Part shown: in pieces, positions 46,207-60,117 of the stretch
Layout: each line of letters opens with the position of its first letter
Numbering within the stretch: position 1 is the first letter of the stretch
Source: Hypoxylon rubiginosum
Taxonomy: Eukaryota; Ascomycota; Sordariomycetes; Xylariales; Hypoxylaceae
Reading direction: 5' to 3'
Length of the DNA stretch: 64,000 nt
Assembly (NCBI GenBank): GCA_902806565.1
Contig: CADCXA010000019.1
Location: forward strand, 372,001-436,000
Made by a program: the position numbers and the translations under genes
The notes under the pieces: generated by a model
Seen by the model: the letters and a program-made list of their open reading frames with translations, nothing else
Databases searched by the model: none
Told to the model about the DNA's origin: nothing

Positions 46207-47634
46207 TCATTCGTCGGGCCAAGAAGGGTTCGGCTCCGGTTTCGTGACAGCCCAGCGGTAGAGGCTGCGTAAGCTGCCCCTGATCCACCCTTCAAGCTCC
46301 TCTTCGGGGACGACGATCTCTTTCGCGCGGGCCTCTTCTTCGGGTTGGGCCTCGAAGCGTCGCATGCGCATAGATATCCGCGGGTCCAAGACGATAGGAC
46401 TTGCCCATATCTTCTCCGCCGGCGCGGCGGGAGTGCTGGTGCTGGATTCCTTCTCGCTTTCCTCCTCGGGTTTCTTCTCCTTCCATACCGACTTGACCCA
46501 GTCTCTCTCCTCGTGCTCGAGGGCCGTCTCCTGCTCGCTTCTCGTCATGCCCGCGTCCTCGCGGTATTCGCGCGCCGCCCCAAAGCAGACAGCCGCTACT
46601 TCGCGACCGACGTCATCGGCCAAGTATCTGCGACTGAAGAATCGTCGTGTTCGGGTCAAGGTGTTGGAGAAGCCGAGGATGTGCGGGAATCCTATGGGCG
46701 TCGATGGTGAAAACTCGGAGGGTATTAACATGGGCAGGGCGGATGTAGGGTAGTCGTTGGTCGTGTTGTACGGGGGTGGTTGTGGCGGTCTCTCGGGTTT
46801 CTTTTCCGACTTTTCTTCCGTCTTCGTTTCCTCCTTCTTTTCTTCCTCGCCCCCTTCAGAAGCTTGTATCTCTTCGACCTTTTGTAGTTCCGGTTCCGGT
46901 TCCGGTTCCGGTACTTGCGGCGGGGTGAGGGGTCCTAACCAACCTTCGTGTAGGCCTCGCACGTATTCCTTCCATGTGTGTCTCCCTATCACAATATCGC
47001 CTCGCATGCCATGGTATTCAGGCGTTCCGTTTTTCTTCCTGATCTCTTGCACAATCTCATCTTGAGTCTGAGTGTCTGTCTCCGGCTGTCTTGTCCTTCG
47101 TATTCTCTCTGCGACGGCTGCTCTAACATCACCCTCTTTTCTGCCCTGCACGAACTCCCAATCCAGCCCTGAAGCAGCCAATATCGGTTTTATGTACTCG
47201 GTGAAGTGATCCTGTGCGACGCGCAGTCCGTCACCAGGCGGGCTCTCGAGGAAGATGGTGAGCTTTCGCGGCATCTGATTCGGGTTCGAGATGGGCTCTT
47301 TGGCGAGATGGGAGACGGCTTTGGACCACCGGGCAGTGGCACGCTTCTTTTCACGCTTGTCGTAGATTATGGCAGCGGAAATGGAGCCCGTAACAGCAAA
47401 GAATATCATCCAGTTGCGGGAGGGAAGCTTTCTAGGCAAAACGGGGATCCCCATCATGCGGAAGGCTGGGTTGGGCTTTGGGGCTTTATACGCGGCTCCT
47501 GGGGTTGTTGTAGCTCCTGCCTGTCGTTGCCGTAGGTCAGAACAGGAAATCTCCTATTAGACAGGATAAAGACTTACAGAGGTAGCCGGCGCAGACGCCG
47601 CTCCTTGAGCTGGAGGCGGCGTCGGGTCTGCCAT
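46207..47634 (-). CDS. tim54: Mitochondrial inner-membrane translocase subunit Tim54 (2 exons)
   Basis: Exon 1 is 47634-47578 and exon 2 is 47520-46207: 457 codons (456 aa). Tim54 is part of the TIM22 complex that inserts carrier proteins into the mitochondrial inner membrane. The N-terminal Pro/Ala-rich segment leads to the family block NPAFRMMGIPVLPRKLPSRNWMIF, a single membrane helix (about residues 50-65), then RKLTIFLESPPGDGLR and the conserved YIKPILAASGLDWEFVQGRKEGDVRAAVAE block. A Glu/Lys/Pro-rich linker with an (EP)4 repeat (near 46905) sits mid-protein. The C-terminal GWIRGSLRSLYRWAV motif is also family-typical. Conserved and essential in yeast. High confidence. Confidence 0.93.
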
Positions 47635-49033
47635 TGTCGCGTACAGGATACTTGTTAGACAACCTGATAGTTCCACAGGTTTCCTATGTCAAGCACTGAG
47701 CCAGTCGAAACGTTGGCGATCTCCGTGAAGGGACCAAAGGATTCGACCTTGGAAAGACCTTGAAGTTGTATCGATTTTTGGTGAGGGACCTATCATCGGC
47801 TAACAAAATTTCGACAGGTCGGATCTATGTGGCGCCTATCGGAGCTGCCCCACCTTCAGCTTTGGATTTCCGAGTTTGGCGACCCTGTCCAATCAAAGGT
47901 CGTTTAGCTGATGACTAAGACATTCGGTATAGAGATGTGTTTGGAAATACAAAAGATCAAATCTGAAAATTAGCTAACATGGAATATTTATGTTTGACGA
48001 GTCTGTACAGACGGTACCTCTATTATCCTATGATCCTATGGGCTCTAGCCTTATATAACATAACTATCAAAAGGTTTGTGGGAGAAGCTTCAGATTAAGT
48101 TCTGAGCTCTAACATTTTAACTCCGGGATTCACATACAATCAGATTCACATACAATCACAATTCACAATTGATGGTCTTTTAGCAGTTACATGCATAGAT
48201 CTCCAGATCTATCCATGCAACGGTGCCTATTAGACAAACGGGGCAGACTGATTCTGGAAAAGGGACCGCCTAGATGCTTGGCAAGCTAACCCAAATATGG
48301 CTAATCGAAAGCTGATAGCGCCCCTTCCCTGTCCTCCCCAGGCGGTTGGTCTTGTTCGCTAGTGTTTTCAGTGTTTTCAGGGGCTTCGTCGCACCCACCT
48401 ACACTCCTGTTTAGGGAATCACCTCGACCAGTAGCATTCTATTCCATTCGAGGGTTGGGGATCCATCAGACAACTTCATATAATTCTGAAAAATCCCCCC
48501 TCTCCCTCTCGTTTTCTACTCTATTTCCTATCAGGTCAGGAAAGCAAAGTCACAGAGACATCTTTGTGGTCTAATTCATTCACTCGTGCGAACTGGACGT
48601 CCCCTCGAGAGTGGTCAAGGCGTAACAACCCCTCTACCAACCGCGGACTATCGCGTGCCAGAAATCGGCCAGAAATCGGCACGGGCCGTAATTCTAATTG
48701 GGCATCTTGTCCCTTCTTTTTTTTTTTTACCCCTTACCCAAGGGTCTTTGACAAGTTTCGGACGAGCTCAGTTGACCTAAGGCGATCGAGATACCCATCC
48801 GCGTGTGGCAGCGTTGGCTTTCTTCCATTCTGCCATTCCATCTTCAACCAGAAATCTAGACTCCAAAAACTCGGTGACCTGACCTCTCGCTTTTTACCGA
48901 CTACGTACGCTCTTTGTCGCAAGCAGCCGCAGTGAAACCTAACAAGACGAAACAAGACATTATAAACTACTCTGCTGTCTGATATTATCTCGACAAGCAT
49001 CGGTCCAAAAGGACTGAAACAATTGCGATCAAA
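47635..49033. other. Divergent intergenic region upstream of tim54 and cot-1
   Basis: 1.4 kb between two divergent genes, so it contains both promoters. A CT-rich stretch and a T10 run (about 48718-48727) precede the kinase gene. Direct repeats are seen at about 48129-48155 (two copies of ATTCACATACAATCA) and 48361-48379 (AGTGTTTTC doubled). Confidence 0.5.
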
Positions 49034-51149
<2,116 letters not shown>

Positions 51150-51958
51150 TCGTGTATGCTCTTGATCCTGTCCTGTCTATTCAGCTCCCGCTATAGCCAG
51201 CCCTACCATTTTTATGGTTTCCAAACACCAAAAGCTACTTGACGAATCAGACGATCCAAGAACCTAACTCACATCATCCAATCCATCTCATTAAACTCTA
51301 CACGGGTTAAAAATCGAGACCTGGCAGTCTCGTGCGGCGTAAATGTGAATTGCATCTCGAGCAGGAAAAACATAAACGGCCTTAATCACATTCATATCCT
51401 GATATAGGACCCATGGAACGATGCAGCTTTTGTATGTTGCGAAGTTTGCTTTTTTATTACCGCTGGTCAGGTATCTGGCTTAATGGACTAGCTAGGGGTA
51501 GTCGGTCTATGCGATACGATGCGACGACATCCCATAATAGATGCGGAAACAGTGCATGTGCATCGTGAGATACGGAAGTGCATATTAGGTACCTAGGTAG
51601 ATAGATCATAAACTCGATTAATCGAGTCTTGACTCTCGAGACATGAGCCTTGGTGTTTTCCATGTGTCTTCCAAAGCATTCTATCATTGCAAATGGAAAA
51701 AGGGGGAAGCGATTACTTAAGCAAGGATCGATTTAAGCCGACAATTTCTATCGGCAGCTGTTGTCGGACCGACCTCTCTTATCTTATCTCTCAAGCTTTG
51801 GACTTTGATTCATTGATCAATCCAAAAAGGTTCAACTCGTATTTCTTCACACCACCTCAACATCGAGCGACAAACCATTACCGTGATACACGAAGGTGCA
51901 GCGCAACAAAACAACTGATATCCAACTACATTAAAGAAGTATTGGCGCCTGATAAATC
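51150..51958. other. Intergenic, no gene seen
   Basis: About 810 bp between two plus-strand housekeeping genes. It contains a TAGGTACCTAGGTAG motif (about 51586-51600) and likely the promoter of the next gene. Confidence 0.5.
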
Positions 51959-52690
51959 ATGGATTACCAGAACCGCGCTGGCTCCAAATTCGGCGGCGGC
52001 GGTGTCGCCTCGCACAGCGCCACCAATGCCGACCGACGAGAGCGCCTGCGCAAGCTCGCCCTCGAGACTATCGACCTCGACAAAGACCCCTACTTTTTCA
52101 AGAACCACGTCGGCTCCTTCGAATGCCGTCTGTGCCTGACTGTACATCAAAATGACGGCTCCTACCTCGCCCACACCCAGGGCAAGAAGCACCAGACGAA
52201 CCTAGCGAGGCGCGCCGCCCGCGAGCAGAAGGAAGGAAAGGGACAGGTAGATCCGAACACGGGGCTGCCAGTAGGCGTCGTCGGCGCGGGATTCGGCGCG
52301 GGCATGGTGCGGAAGAACATGGTGAAGATCGGACGTCCGGGCTACAAGATCACGAAGGTCCGGGACCAGGTGACGCGGCAGCAAGGGTTACTATTCCAGC
52401 TGCAGTACCCGGAGATCGGGCAGGGGGTGACGCCCAAGGTGCGCTTCATGAGCGCGTTCGAGCAGCGCGTCGAGGAGCCGCCCGACAAGGGGTACCAGTA
52501 CATGCTGGTGGCGGCCGAGCCCTACGAGACGTGCGGCTTCAAGCTCCAGGCCCGCGAGATCGACCGCGCCGGCGACCGCTACTGGACCTGGTGGGACGCC
52601 GACCTCAAGGAGTTTTGGGTCCAGGTCATGTTCCTGACAGAGCGCGAGGAGCGGTACGTCGGCGTCCCCGGTCTGCCGGGTCGCCGGTGA
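51959..52690 (+). CDS. prp11: Splicing factor 3A subunit 2 (SF3A2/Prp11)
   Basis: Single-exon, 243-aa core subunit of the U2 snRNP SF3a complex needed for pre-spliceosome assembly. The N-terminus MDYQNRAGSKFGGGG is invariant in the family. A U1-type C2H2 zinc finger is at Cys56, Cys59, His72 and His78 (ECRLC...HTQGKKH). The C-terminal half holds the conserved PRP11 core (PEIGQGVTPKVRFMSAFEQ, YQYMLVAAEPYETCGFKLQ, WTWWDADLKEFWVQ). Length matches fungal orthologues that lack the Pro-rich tail of animals. Downstream of cot-1 on the same strand. High confidence. Confidence 0.96.
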   Translation: MDYQNRAGSKFGGGGVASHSATNADRRERLRKLALETIDLDKDPYFFKNHVGSFECRLCLTVHQNDGSYLAHTQGKKHQTNLARRAAREQKEGKGQVDPNTGLPVGVVGAGFGAGMVRKNMVKIGRPGYKITKVRDQVTRQQGLLFQLQYPEIGQGVTPKVRFMSAFEQRVEEPPDKGYQYMLVAAEPYETCGFKLQAREIDRAGDRYWTWWDADLKEFWVQVMFLTEREERYVGVPGLPGRR

Positions 52691-54308
52691 TTCTGTGCTG
52701 TGGAGTTTTATCGTCGATGGAAGGGAATCATATCAAGTTGATACAACCGAAGGAGAATGGGTGTAAGGGGTTTCGCGCTTGCTGCAAGGCACGAATCTAG
52801 TTCCTCGTCGGTGGCACGGGCTATATCATCACCAACAACTTTTACAAGCCCGTTCGCGCATTCAAACAGCAGTCCTCACTTACTATGGTGGTAATTTTAT
52901 AATCGGGTTCTCGACCTATGTAAGTAGGTCGGTCAAAGGAATGTTCTATGGAGGATGAAGTTACGGTAGTTATGTACTAATACCTACTAGGCCTGCGACG
53001 ACGACGACGTTTGCACGCGGTCTAGAAGACTAGGGATATCAGGTAGAAAATTGGGGAAATGATACCAAATATTCATCAACTTTGAAGAATAAATTTCAGA
53101 CTGTTATAAGAAAGCTTGTATCTTCGAAGGAGACGAACTAAAGACCGAGCTCCGAGCAGGTATGGTTCCTACAACGTTGATCAGGAGTTGCGCGTTGATA
53201 ATTGAGTTTCTGAAAGCCCAGTGATGTTCTCCCACCTGCTACTGCACTGGTAATAACCACGAGCTTGCTTACACATAGGATTATATCAACAAACAAGGCT
53301 TCAGTTACTGGCAACTGAAGTAAAGTTTCAACATCGGGTAAACAGCTTCTACCCATTCCCTTTTAAGTCGACATGAGGGAACAAGGAAATGGCCAGAATC
53401 TAGTTCTTGGGAATGCATCTTCATTTTCCTTTTGATAGGACACTTGCTACTTAACTAGGCCTGCTTCTTTAAGAGTCACAAGGCCTGATTCACATGCCAT
53501 AGCTCGGCTACATGTCCTTTTCTCTCTCCCCTTTCTAGCCGATGGCTTTGCAGCATCTTTTCAGCCCGAACTCCAAGATCAGGGACAACGTTGGAGTAAA
53601 GCTCGTATTCATCTCTTCCGCTACATTAGGTCACATGAAGGAAAGAGCTGCATGCAGCTCGACTTATACTACTCTCCATCTACCGCCTATCAATATTGTA
53701 TTTACTCGGACGTCATTATGCATACCTCCATTGAGCTACTAGCCCAGTTTCTAGTCAGTTGATAAAACCCCTAGCATATAGCAAACATCACAAGGATTAG
53801 ATAGGTTGACCATGAAAGTACCACTGAACTTCTCATCCCTTACGTTCTTGGAGCATTCTAGGCTTTTATTCATTGTCGCTCAACATGCGATTTCTTAAGC
53901 TATGCCATCTCACAGGTTGGTCATTCTTAAAGCTAGGAATATCTCATTGGACTTAGAGCTGTGGTCAAATCTCAAAATGGGATCGGGGTAGTAGGTAGAC
54001 GAGAGCCACCGTATTAACCTGTGGTAGTGAGGTTAGCAATTCCGCCAGATCATTGTTTTTTCTTAACACCGTCTCTTCGTGTAGTTAAATCGCATTACAG
54101 TGTAGTTCTATGAAATGTATCTAGTTACCTACCTAGGTAGGTAGGTACCTAGGTATGTAAGAATCTTATGGCCGTCGGACCTCCGAAAGGGGCGGATATC
54201 CGGAACATGTCTAAATAGAATAATTTGAATGACAGCCGATTGTGAACCTTATTGACAAATGATGGTGTATAATACTTCTCTTAACTAGTGTCAGTTCTCA
54301 GTGCCATT
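52691..54308. other. Intergenic, 1.6 kb; no gene seen
   Basis: No convincing frame. A palindromic TACCTACCTAGGTAGG cluster lies at about 54126-54160, with AT-rich flanks; the promoter of the next gene should be here. Confidence 0.5.
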
Positions 54309-55113
54309 ATGAAAATCCTTTGCCTTCATAGTGATGGTCAGAACGCGAAGATATTCCAATCCGAGTTAGGTAGACAAATAATATGCGTCATACACATCTC
54401 ACCACGTTCACTAATACGTTCTCGTAGCCTCATTCTTATCCAAATTACAGCAACTCGTCGTAGATCTATCTTTTGATTTTGTCGACGTACCTCGCCACAA
54501 GTTCTACGAAACAGGGGAAGTCAAAGATATTCGTACAGCCCACCAGTGGCTAGAGAAGAAGCTAGATCATGACAATCCTTACGATGGCGTCCTAGCGTTT
54601 TCCCAAAGTGCTGCTCTCGTTTCCAGCTTCCTCTTGTATCGACAATGGTACGATCACGAGTTGCCACCGCCGTTCAGATTTGCTATTTGGATCAGCGGGG
54701 ACATCCCGCTCCAGGTCTTAAAAGATCTCGGGGTGCCGGTCTCCAAGGAGGCCGAAGGCGTCGTGGCGCGAGCTAGGCTACAGCGCGATCAAGGACTCGG
54801 CCCGTCTCTAGCCCACGCCGCGAAAGCGCGACGGGCCGTGTTCGACTCAGACGACTGCTTCGGGCTGAATCTGAACAGGCTCCCGCTGGAACTGAAGATA
54901 AGGATACCGACAGTCCACGTCTGGGGAGAGAAGGATCCGCTGTTCCCAGGCTCGGTCCACCTAGCGGGACTCTGCGACCCCTATATCAGAAAGATTCACG
55001 TGCATCAGGGGGCGCACGAGGTTCCCCGGGACGGGAAAGAATTGACGGAGCTGGCGTCGCTAGTGGAATGGTGTATTCAGCGCGCCACCTGGCCGGGACA
55101 AACACAGCTCTAA
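54309..55113 (+). CDS. FSH1-type serine hydrolase (alpha/beta-hydrolase) (2 exons)
   Basis: Exons 54309-54369 and 54428-55113 sum to 249 codons (248 aa), using the acceptor at 54427 that restores LASFLSKLQQ at the junction. The alpha/beta hydrolase of the FSH1/DUF341 class starts MKILCLHSDG. The canonical start in the family is LCLHGxG; here Gly is Ser. The nucleophile elbow is GVLAFSQSAAL, against GFSQG usually; the serine is kept but the following Gly is Ser. Catalytic Asp and His are in EKDPLF and GAHEVP. Family members are thioesterases or esterases, some acting in polyketide pathways (LovG). It is followed by a P450 on the same strand. Active or not is undecided. Confidence 0.8.
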
Positions 55114-55930
55114 AGACAAAAACGATTCAGTCGACAATGGCATGATAGCTAGCTAGAACACCCCATTGCTAGTCTCGAACGTAGATCTTTCTGGCTTGAA
55201 AGTACTCCCTTCTAGTCGGGGATGATAGAGCCACGTTAGCTTTTATTTGAGTTCATTGTATTTACCACGTTGTTGAATTTCCAATGCGGCTATATGTGAG
55301 TTTATAATGTCTCACTTCTCTTAATATAGTACGGGACCGTCCGTTTCAGAGACATGAGAAAGTTCCCATTAACCTGCTGGGTTTGCAAGATTCCTTTTCT
55401 CGAAGTTTCATGCTGTAATTAATAATTGGCTGCAGGATCTAAAGCTCCGACAACTTAGTAGCCGGTAACCATTGTGCAGCGAACTACGCCTATACCCCAA
55501 AGGACGAGATGGCTCCTCATGCGCTGTTTTCATTTTCTAGGCCGCTTAACTTATTTCAGGTATTAAAGTCTAGACGGAGGGTAAACTCCCTAATCTACCT
55601 GACAATTCGATGATATTGCCACTTTCTGCTAGTAAGAAGCTACGTCAATCTTGGACTACTTCTGTAAGGGATCGTAGCCATGCCCCTACACGAGGTATCC
55701 ACTCTTGATCGATAATCAAGCTTATTAGCATATAGTAACCACAATGCCTAGAAGAGTCAAGTTTGAGCAGGACTAGTTTGTTGGCAAGGACATGGCTATG
55801 ACTATCGGCTTTCCTAGCCATGGGATCCGACATAATTTACGTCTCTGCAGTCTGAATCTTGCTCTTCATCCTTATGCTCCAGTATCCATCTCGCCTGTGA
55901 GGAATCGTGCGGCTGACCCTGATCACGAAT
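55114..55930. other. Intergenic, no gene seen
   Basis: About 820 bp between the hydrolase and P450 genes, AT-rich; no motif of note. Confidence 0.45.
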
Positions 55931-57737
55931 ATGCAGTCTTCGCTTGACTTGTTGTTCAACACCTCGAATGGTTCTCTCGCTGTATGGACCGTCTTCCTTG
56001 GTTCTCTGGTGTGGTATGCTGTCTCGGCAGCGATAGTATGGCATCGTCTACGTCAGTTCCCGGGGCCGATTCTAGCCAAGTTCTCCTACCTCTGGGGCTA
56101 CTTTGCCATGAGGACTGGGCGCATGCATCATATACTCGCGAAAGAGCAACATGAATATGGTAAAATCATGCGTATAGGACCTAACGAGCTTCTCGTATAC
56201 GATCCGGAGACTCTTTGGCACATGAACAGCGTCCGCTCCACATACGGGCGCGGTAACTGGTATGCAAGTATTCAGTTCGACCCATACGGACATAGCGTTC
56301 TGTCCGAGCCAGACACGGCGAAGCACGACAGACGCAAAGCTCAGATTGGAAGTGGATACGCGGGAAAGGGGAATGTGAACCTCGAGCAGAAAGTCGACTC
56401 TCAAATAGCCATCCTGGTGAATATTCTGAAGACGAAGTATCTCAATAAGAGCGGACAGGGAATCGTGGACTTCGGCCGACTTGTGAGGTTCTTTCAAATC
56501 GACCTTGTCACACTCGTGGGTTCTGGCGAACCATGGGGCGATCTTGCCACCGAGACGGACCAGTTCGACTTCATCTCTATTGCGGATGGAGTCGTCCCAT
56601 TTCTGCATTCTTTCATGATGATACCATTATTACGCGACTTCTTTGCCTCAAAGTTCTTCTTGAGTCTAGCCGGTCCTAAAGCCACCGATAAGAAAGGCAT
56701 GGGGAGATTCCTAGGGTGAGCTTGCACTGTGGCTGCGCATCCAATTCTTACCGTCTTTCCCAGCTAATCGAGATGCCAAGGATCATCAAGCGGAATGTCG
56801 AAAGCCGTTTCGGTGACAGCCCGAGTCGGGCAACCGGCCAGGGCGATATGCTGGTAAGTGGCGCCCAGGTTGTGCCGCTTAATCTTGCCGCACCCCGTCG
56901 TTGAAGCAACACGTCATTCTCTAACGCAACTTCAGGACGAATGGATCAAGCACGGCCTAACGCGCCGAGAATGTGAACTAGAGCTTGCTGTTCAGGTTCC
57001 AGCAGGGTCTGAGACCTCGACAACTGCGATTCGAGGAATAATGCTTTACCTATTGTCAGCACCTAATGCTTATGAGAGACTTCAACAAGAGATATCATCT
57101 GGCATTGAAGGAGGCCTTATCTCGGACCCCATTACCCAGGAAGAGGCGAAAAGAATGCCGTACCTACAGGTAAGATCATACCCTGTGTATTAAACTTCTC
57201 GAACTAACACAACCGAGCCAGGCCGTTATACACGAAGGTCTCCGGATGGTACCCCCGGCCACCACGGGTTTCCCTAAAAAGGTTCCTGCGGGTGGCGACA
57301 CCTTATGCGGCAAATTTGTGCCAGCAGGCACAGACGTCTTCGTGAACATGTGGAGTATGTTGCGTAACAAAGAAGTCTTTGGCGAAGACGCTGATATCTT
57401 TCGTCCCGAGCGCTTCCTGGAATACGATACAGCCAAGAAGGCAGAGCGCGTTAAGAATATTGACTTGGCTTTTGGGCACGGCCGATGGATGTGTCCGGGG
57501 AAGACACTCGCTTGGTTCGAGCTGAACAAGATTTTTGTTGAGGTACGTGGCAATTTATAACCCTGCGCCCCTTGACCACGGCCCCCTTTCGGGTATTTCT
57601 GATGCTATTCTCCCCAGCTTCTGAGAAATTTTGACTTCCAGATTGTGAACCCAGAGTCCCCGTGGAGATGTCGAGGTTACTCGAGCTTCTTAATAGATGA
57701 CTTTTGGATACGAGTGGTTGAAAGAAGTCCGTTATAG
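55931..57737 (+). CDS. Cytochrome P450 (pisatin-demethylase/benzoate-hydroxylase-like), apparently frameshifted at intron 1
   Basis: Coding segments read as 55931-56715, 56764-56853, 56936-57169, 57222-57542 and 57618-57737. An N-terminal membrane anchor (about 18-40) and a Pro-rich hinge (RQFPGPILAKF) start the protein. The I-helix motif AGSETSTTAIRG, K-helix EGLR, PERF motif and haem site FGHGRWMCPGK are intact. Segments 2 to 5 join in perfect phase, but segment 1 to 2 does not: using the donor at 56716 and the only acceptor, the reading is one base out of register. This is either a real one-base indel or a sequence error, otherwise the model would be about 517 aa. Oxidises an unknown small molecule at the ER, with the neighbouring hydrolase as a possible partner. 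Confidence 0.82.
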
Positions 57738-59316
57738 CTATGAAGAGACGTAATGATGGTGTACAGTGGTTTACCTAGGTGGACAATCGTAGTTACCTAG
57801 GAACATAAATATGCCTTCCCCGCATTAATTTCTTCTAATAAAGTGATGTCGTTGCCGCCCCTATACTGGTATCACGAGGCGGTTGACAAATCCTTAATAC
57901 ACATCCGATAAATCACTTTTGATAGATCAATCATCAATATACCCTTCTTGAGAGGATTTATGATAGGTGCCTCACTTGGACACTTATCGGTCCCTCCTGG
58001 GTATAGAACAACACCAAGAGCTTAGGTATCGACACGGCTGCCTTACTAGATTCGAATAGGGGGGAGTCGAATTAAGATGTAAGAACTGTCGTAGACTTGG
58101 CGATTACGTGCACGTATTAGTAAATAGAGAGCTAATTCGTTGATAGGTTAAGAAAGCGGATTACTGCAGTGTCACCACACGAGAGTCAGTAATAGTTAGA
58201 GCCGCAGTCCTCAAAGCATGGATTTACTAGTAAAGACGAAAAGTAGAGACCGAGATGCCATCATACTAGAGTATATGCAAAAGGGCCTTCCCATACCCGT
58301 GTATTTATATCAAGTGAAGGTGACCTAGGTACCTACCGGTGGGCTAGGTTGTGTTGGGTTACTTTTAACTCTTGGAACTATATATATTATAATATATATA
58401 TCATCTCATTTACTGTCTGGAACATAAGTATCGCCCAGAGTGAGAGAGGTGCTAGAACTTTCTCCTGTCAAGTTAAAAGGAGGACCGGGGAAATACCTCA
58501 ATCACCCCCCCGGCTCCCTATTTGCTTGTTAAGACTCGTACACGAGCCATATTACTAGATTTATAAAACATACCATGTAAACACATATGAATGATTTACC
58601 AAGGAAGGCACAAGACTAACGATAAAGTGAAATGGTGCACCCGGTAGGATTCAGTCTTCACACCAAGGTGACAGATTGATGAAGAAGTCACTTCCCAGGC
58701 TGTCGGCCGTTGAAATCATACTCTAAGACTACTGTAACATTACAAGCATTGACCAAGCTCTCCTTGTCATCCACCCTGGCTGACCGGAGGCTCTAAATGG
58801 TAACTGCTTACCTCGGCTCCGTTTATAGCCCTATGACTGATTACCTCACGGATGGCGAACTTCTCCTATGGGTAAACATTTAATTCATCTCGTACCTAGA
58901 CTCTCCTTCATGGGGCGAAATATCGCGAAAGGATCAACGTCAGCAATTCCCATTTCGGTCCTCAAGGGGGCTTCCCAGGTTACCTTTATGTCAGCAAGTA
59001 GCAATGCTTATAGAGAACGAGATGGGAATAGTGCGTGAGATATATTGTGCCTGGTCGAAGAGAAGAGATGACTAGATAGAAATTCAATAGATCGGAATGG
59101 CCTCGGTCTAACACTACTAAGACGACCTATGGGTCTCTTAATAGTCAACTTGTACCTATCTGTGTCAAGGCTATATAAATAGGAACGTAGGGCTCACTAG
59201 CTTGAAGGACCATATCCATGATACCAAGAAATTAAGGCGCAACTGCTTTTAAGCCTCAAGGCGAGACAGGGACTTATCTTCTATTAGCGAATACGGTATC
59301 TAGTAAACTTGCAACA
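57738..59316. other. Intergenic, 1.6 kb, no gene seen
   Basis: AT-rich, with a TATATATAT stretch near 58380-58400 and a TAGGTACCTACC motif near 58326. It contains the promoter of the SLATT gene. Confidence 0.5.
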
Positions 59317-60117
59317 ATGTCGGACGTCAAAGATGTCCATTCTCCTCTCCTAACCCCTACATCGAAGACCTCTGTCCCTCAGCTAGGGTCACCGTCAGTT
59401 CCCAAGCCGTCCAAAGCACCCGCTTCCCCCCAAACGCCGGCAAACCTGACTCCCATCAACCCGGCTCCCCTGAAGTCAGCCACCAACCTGACCTGGGGCG
59501 CCCCGGCCGGCCTCCCGGTCCGCGGCCCCAACGACGAAAACCTAGTCATATTCCGAAAGGCCCTGGGGATAAACTACCACCGCGAGGCCAGCGACGGCGG
59601 CACCCTCGAGGAGGGCCGCAAGTCCGCCATCGGCATCTACAAGTCGGTGCTCGAGGCCCAGAGCAGCAAGTCGGTGCGGCACGCCCTCCTCACCGCGTTC
59701 CTCTACTTCTGCTACTTCGCGCAGATCGTCGTCGGCGCCGCCCTGACGGCCATCGGCCCCTCGTCGGCGCGGTACGAGACCACCGTCACGGTCCTCGGCG
59801 CCGTGAACACGACGCTCGCCGGCATCCTGGCCCTGATCCGGGGTTCGGGCCAGCCGCAGCGGCTGGAGAAGGACCGCGTCGGCTTCCGGCGGCTGCAGGA
59901 CTGGGTGGAGGAGACGGAGGCGTTATTGGCGGTCGGCGTCATCGGTCGTGATAGAAAAGAGGTCGGGCTGCTGGTCGAGAGCGCCTTCAAGCGCTACAAC
60001 GCCGCCAAGATGAGCGTCGAGAACAACAGCCCGGACTTCTACGTCAACCACGCCGTCGACGGCCGCGCAAGCGACGACGACGTCGCGGGGCAGCCGCTTA
60101 AGGCGAACGGGTCCTGA
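59317..60117 (+). CDS. Fungal SLATT-domain two-transmembrane protein
   Basis: Single-exon, 266-aa protein. Residues 1-60 are Pro/Ser-rich and likely disordered. The SLATT (SMODS and SLOG-associating two-TM effector) domain follows: an amphipathic helix (about 78-115), TM1 about 122-145 (AFLYFCYFAQIVVGAALTAIG), TM2 about 154-174 (VLGAVNTTLAGILALI), then a conserved cytosolic helical region RRLQDWVEETEALLAVGVIGRDRKEVG. In bacteria SLATT proteins are predicted pore-forming effectors of nucleotide-signalled conflict systems; fungal members are widespread with unknown role. The first ATG gives a good N-terminus. No SLOG or SMODS partner is seen beside it. High confidence in family, low in function. 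Confidence 0.88.
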   Translation: MSDVKDVHSPLLTPTSKTSVPQLGSPSVPKPSKAPASPQTPANLTPINPAPLKSATNLTWGAPAGLPVRGPNDENLVIFRKALGINYHREASDGGTLEEGRKSAIGIYKSVLEAQSSKSVRHALLTAFLYFCYFAQIVVGAALTAIGPSSARYETTVTVLGAVNTTLAGILALIRGSGQPQRLEKDRVGFRRLQDWVEETEALLAVGVIGRDRKEVGLLVESAFKRYNAAKMSVENNSPDFYVNHAVDGRASDDDVAGQPLKANGS

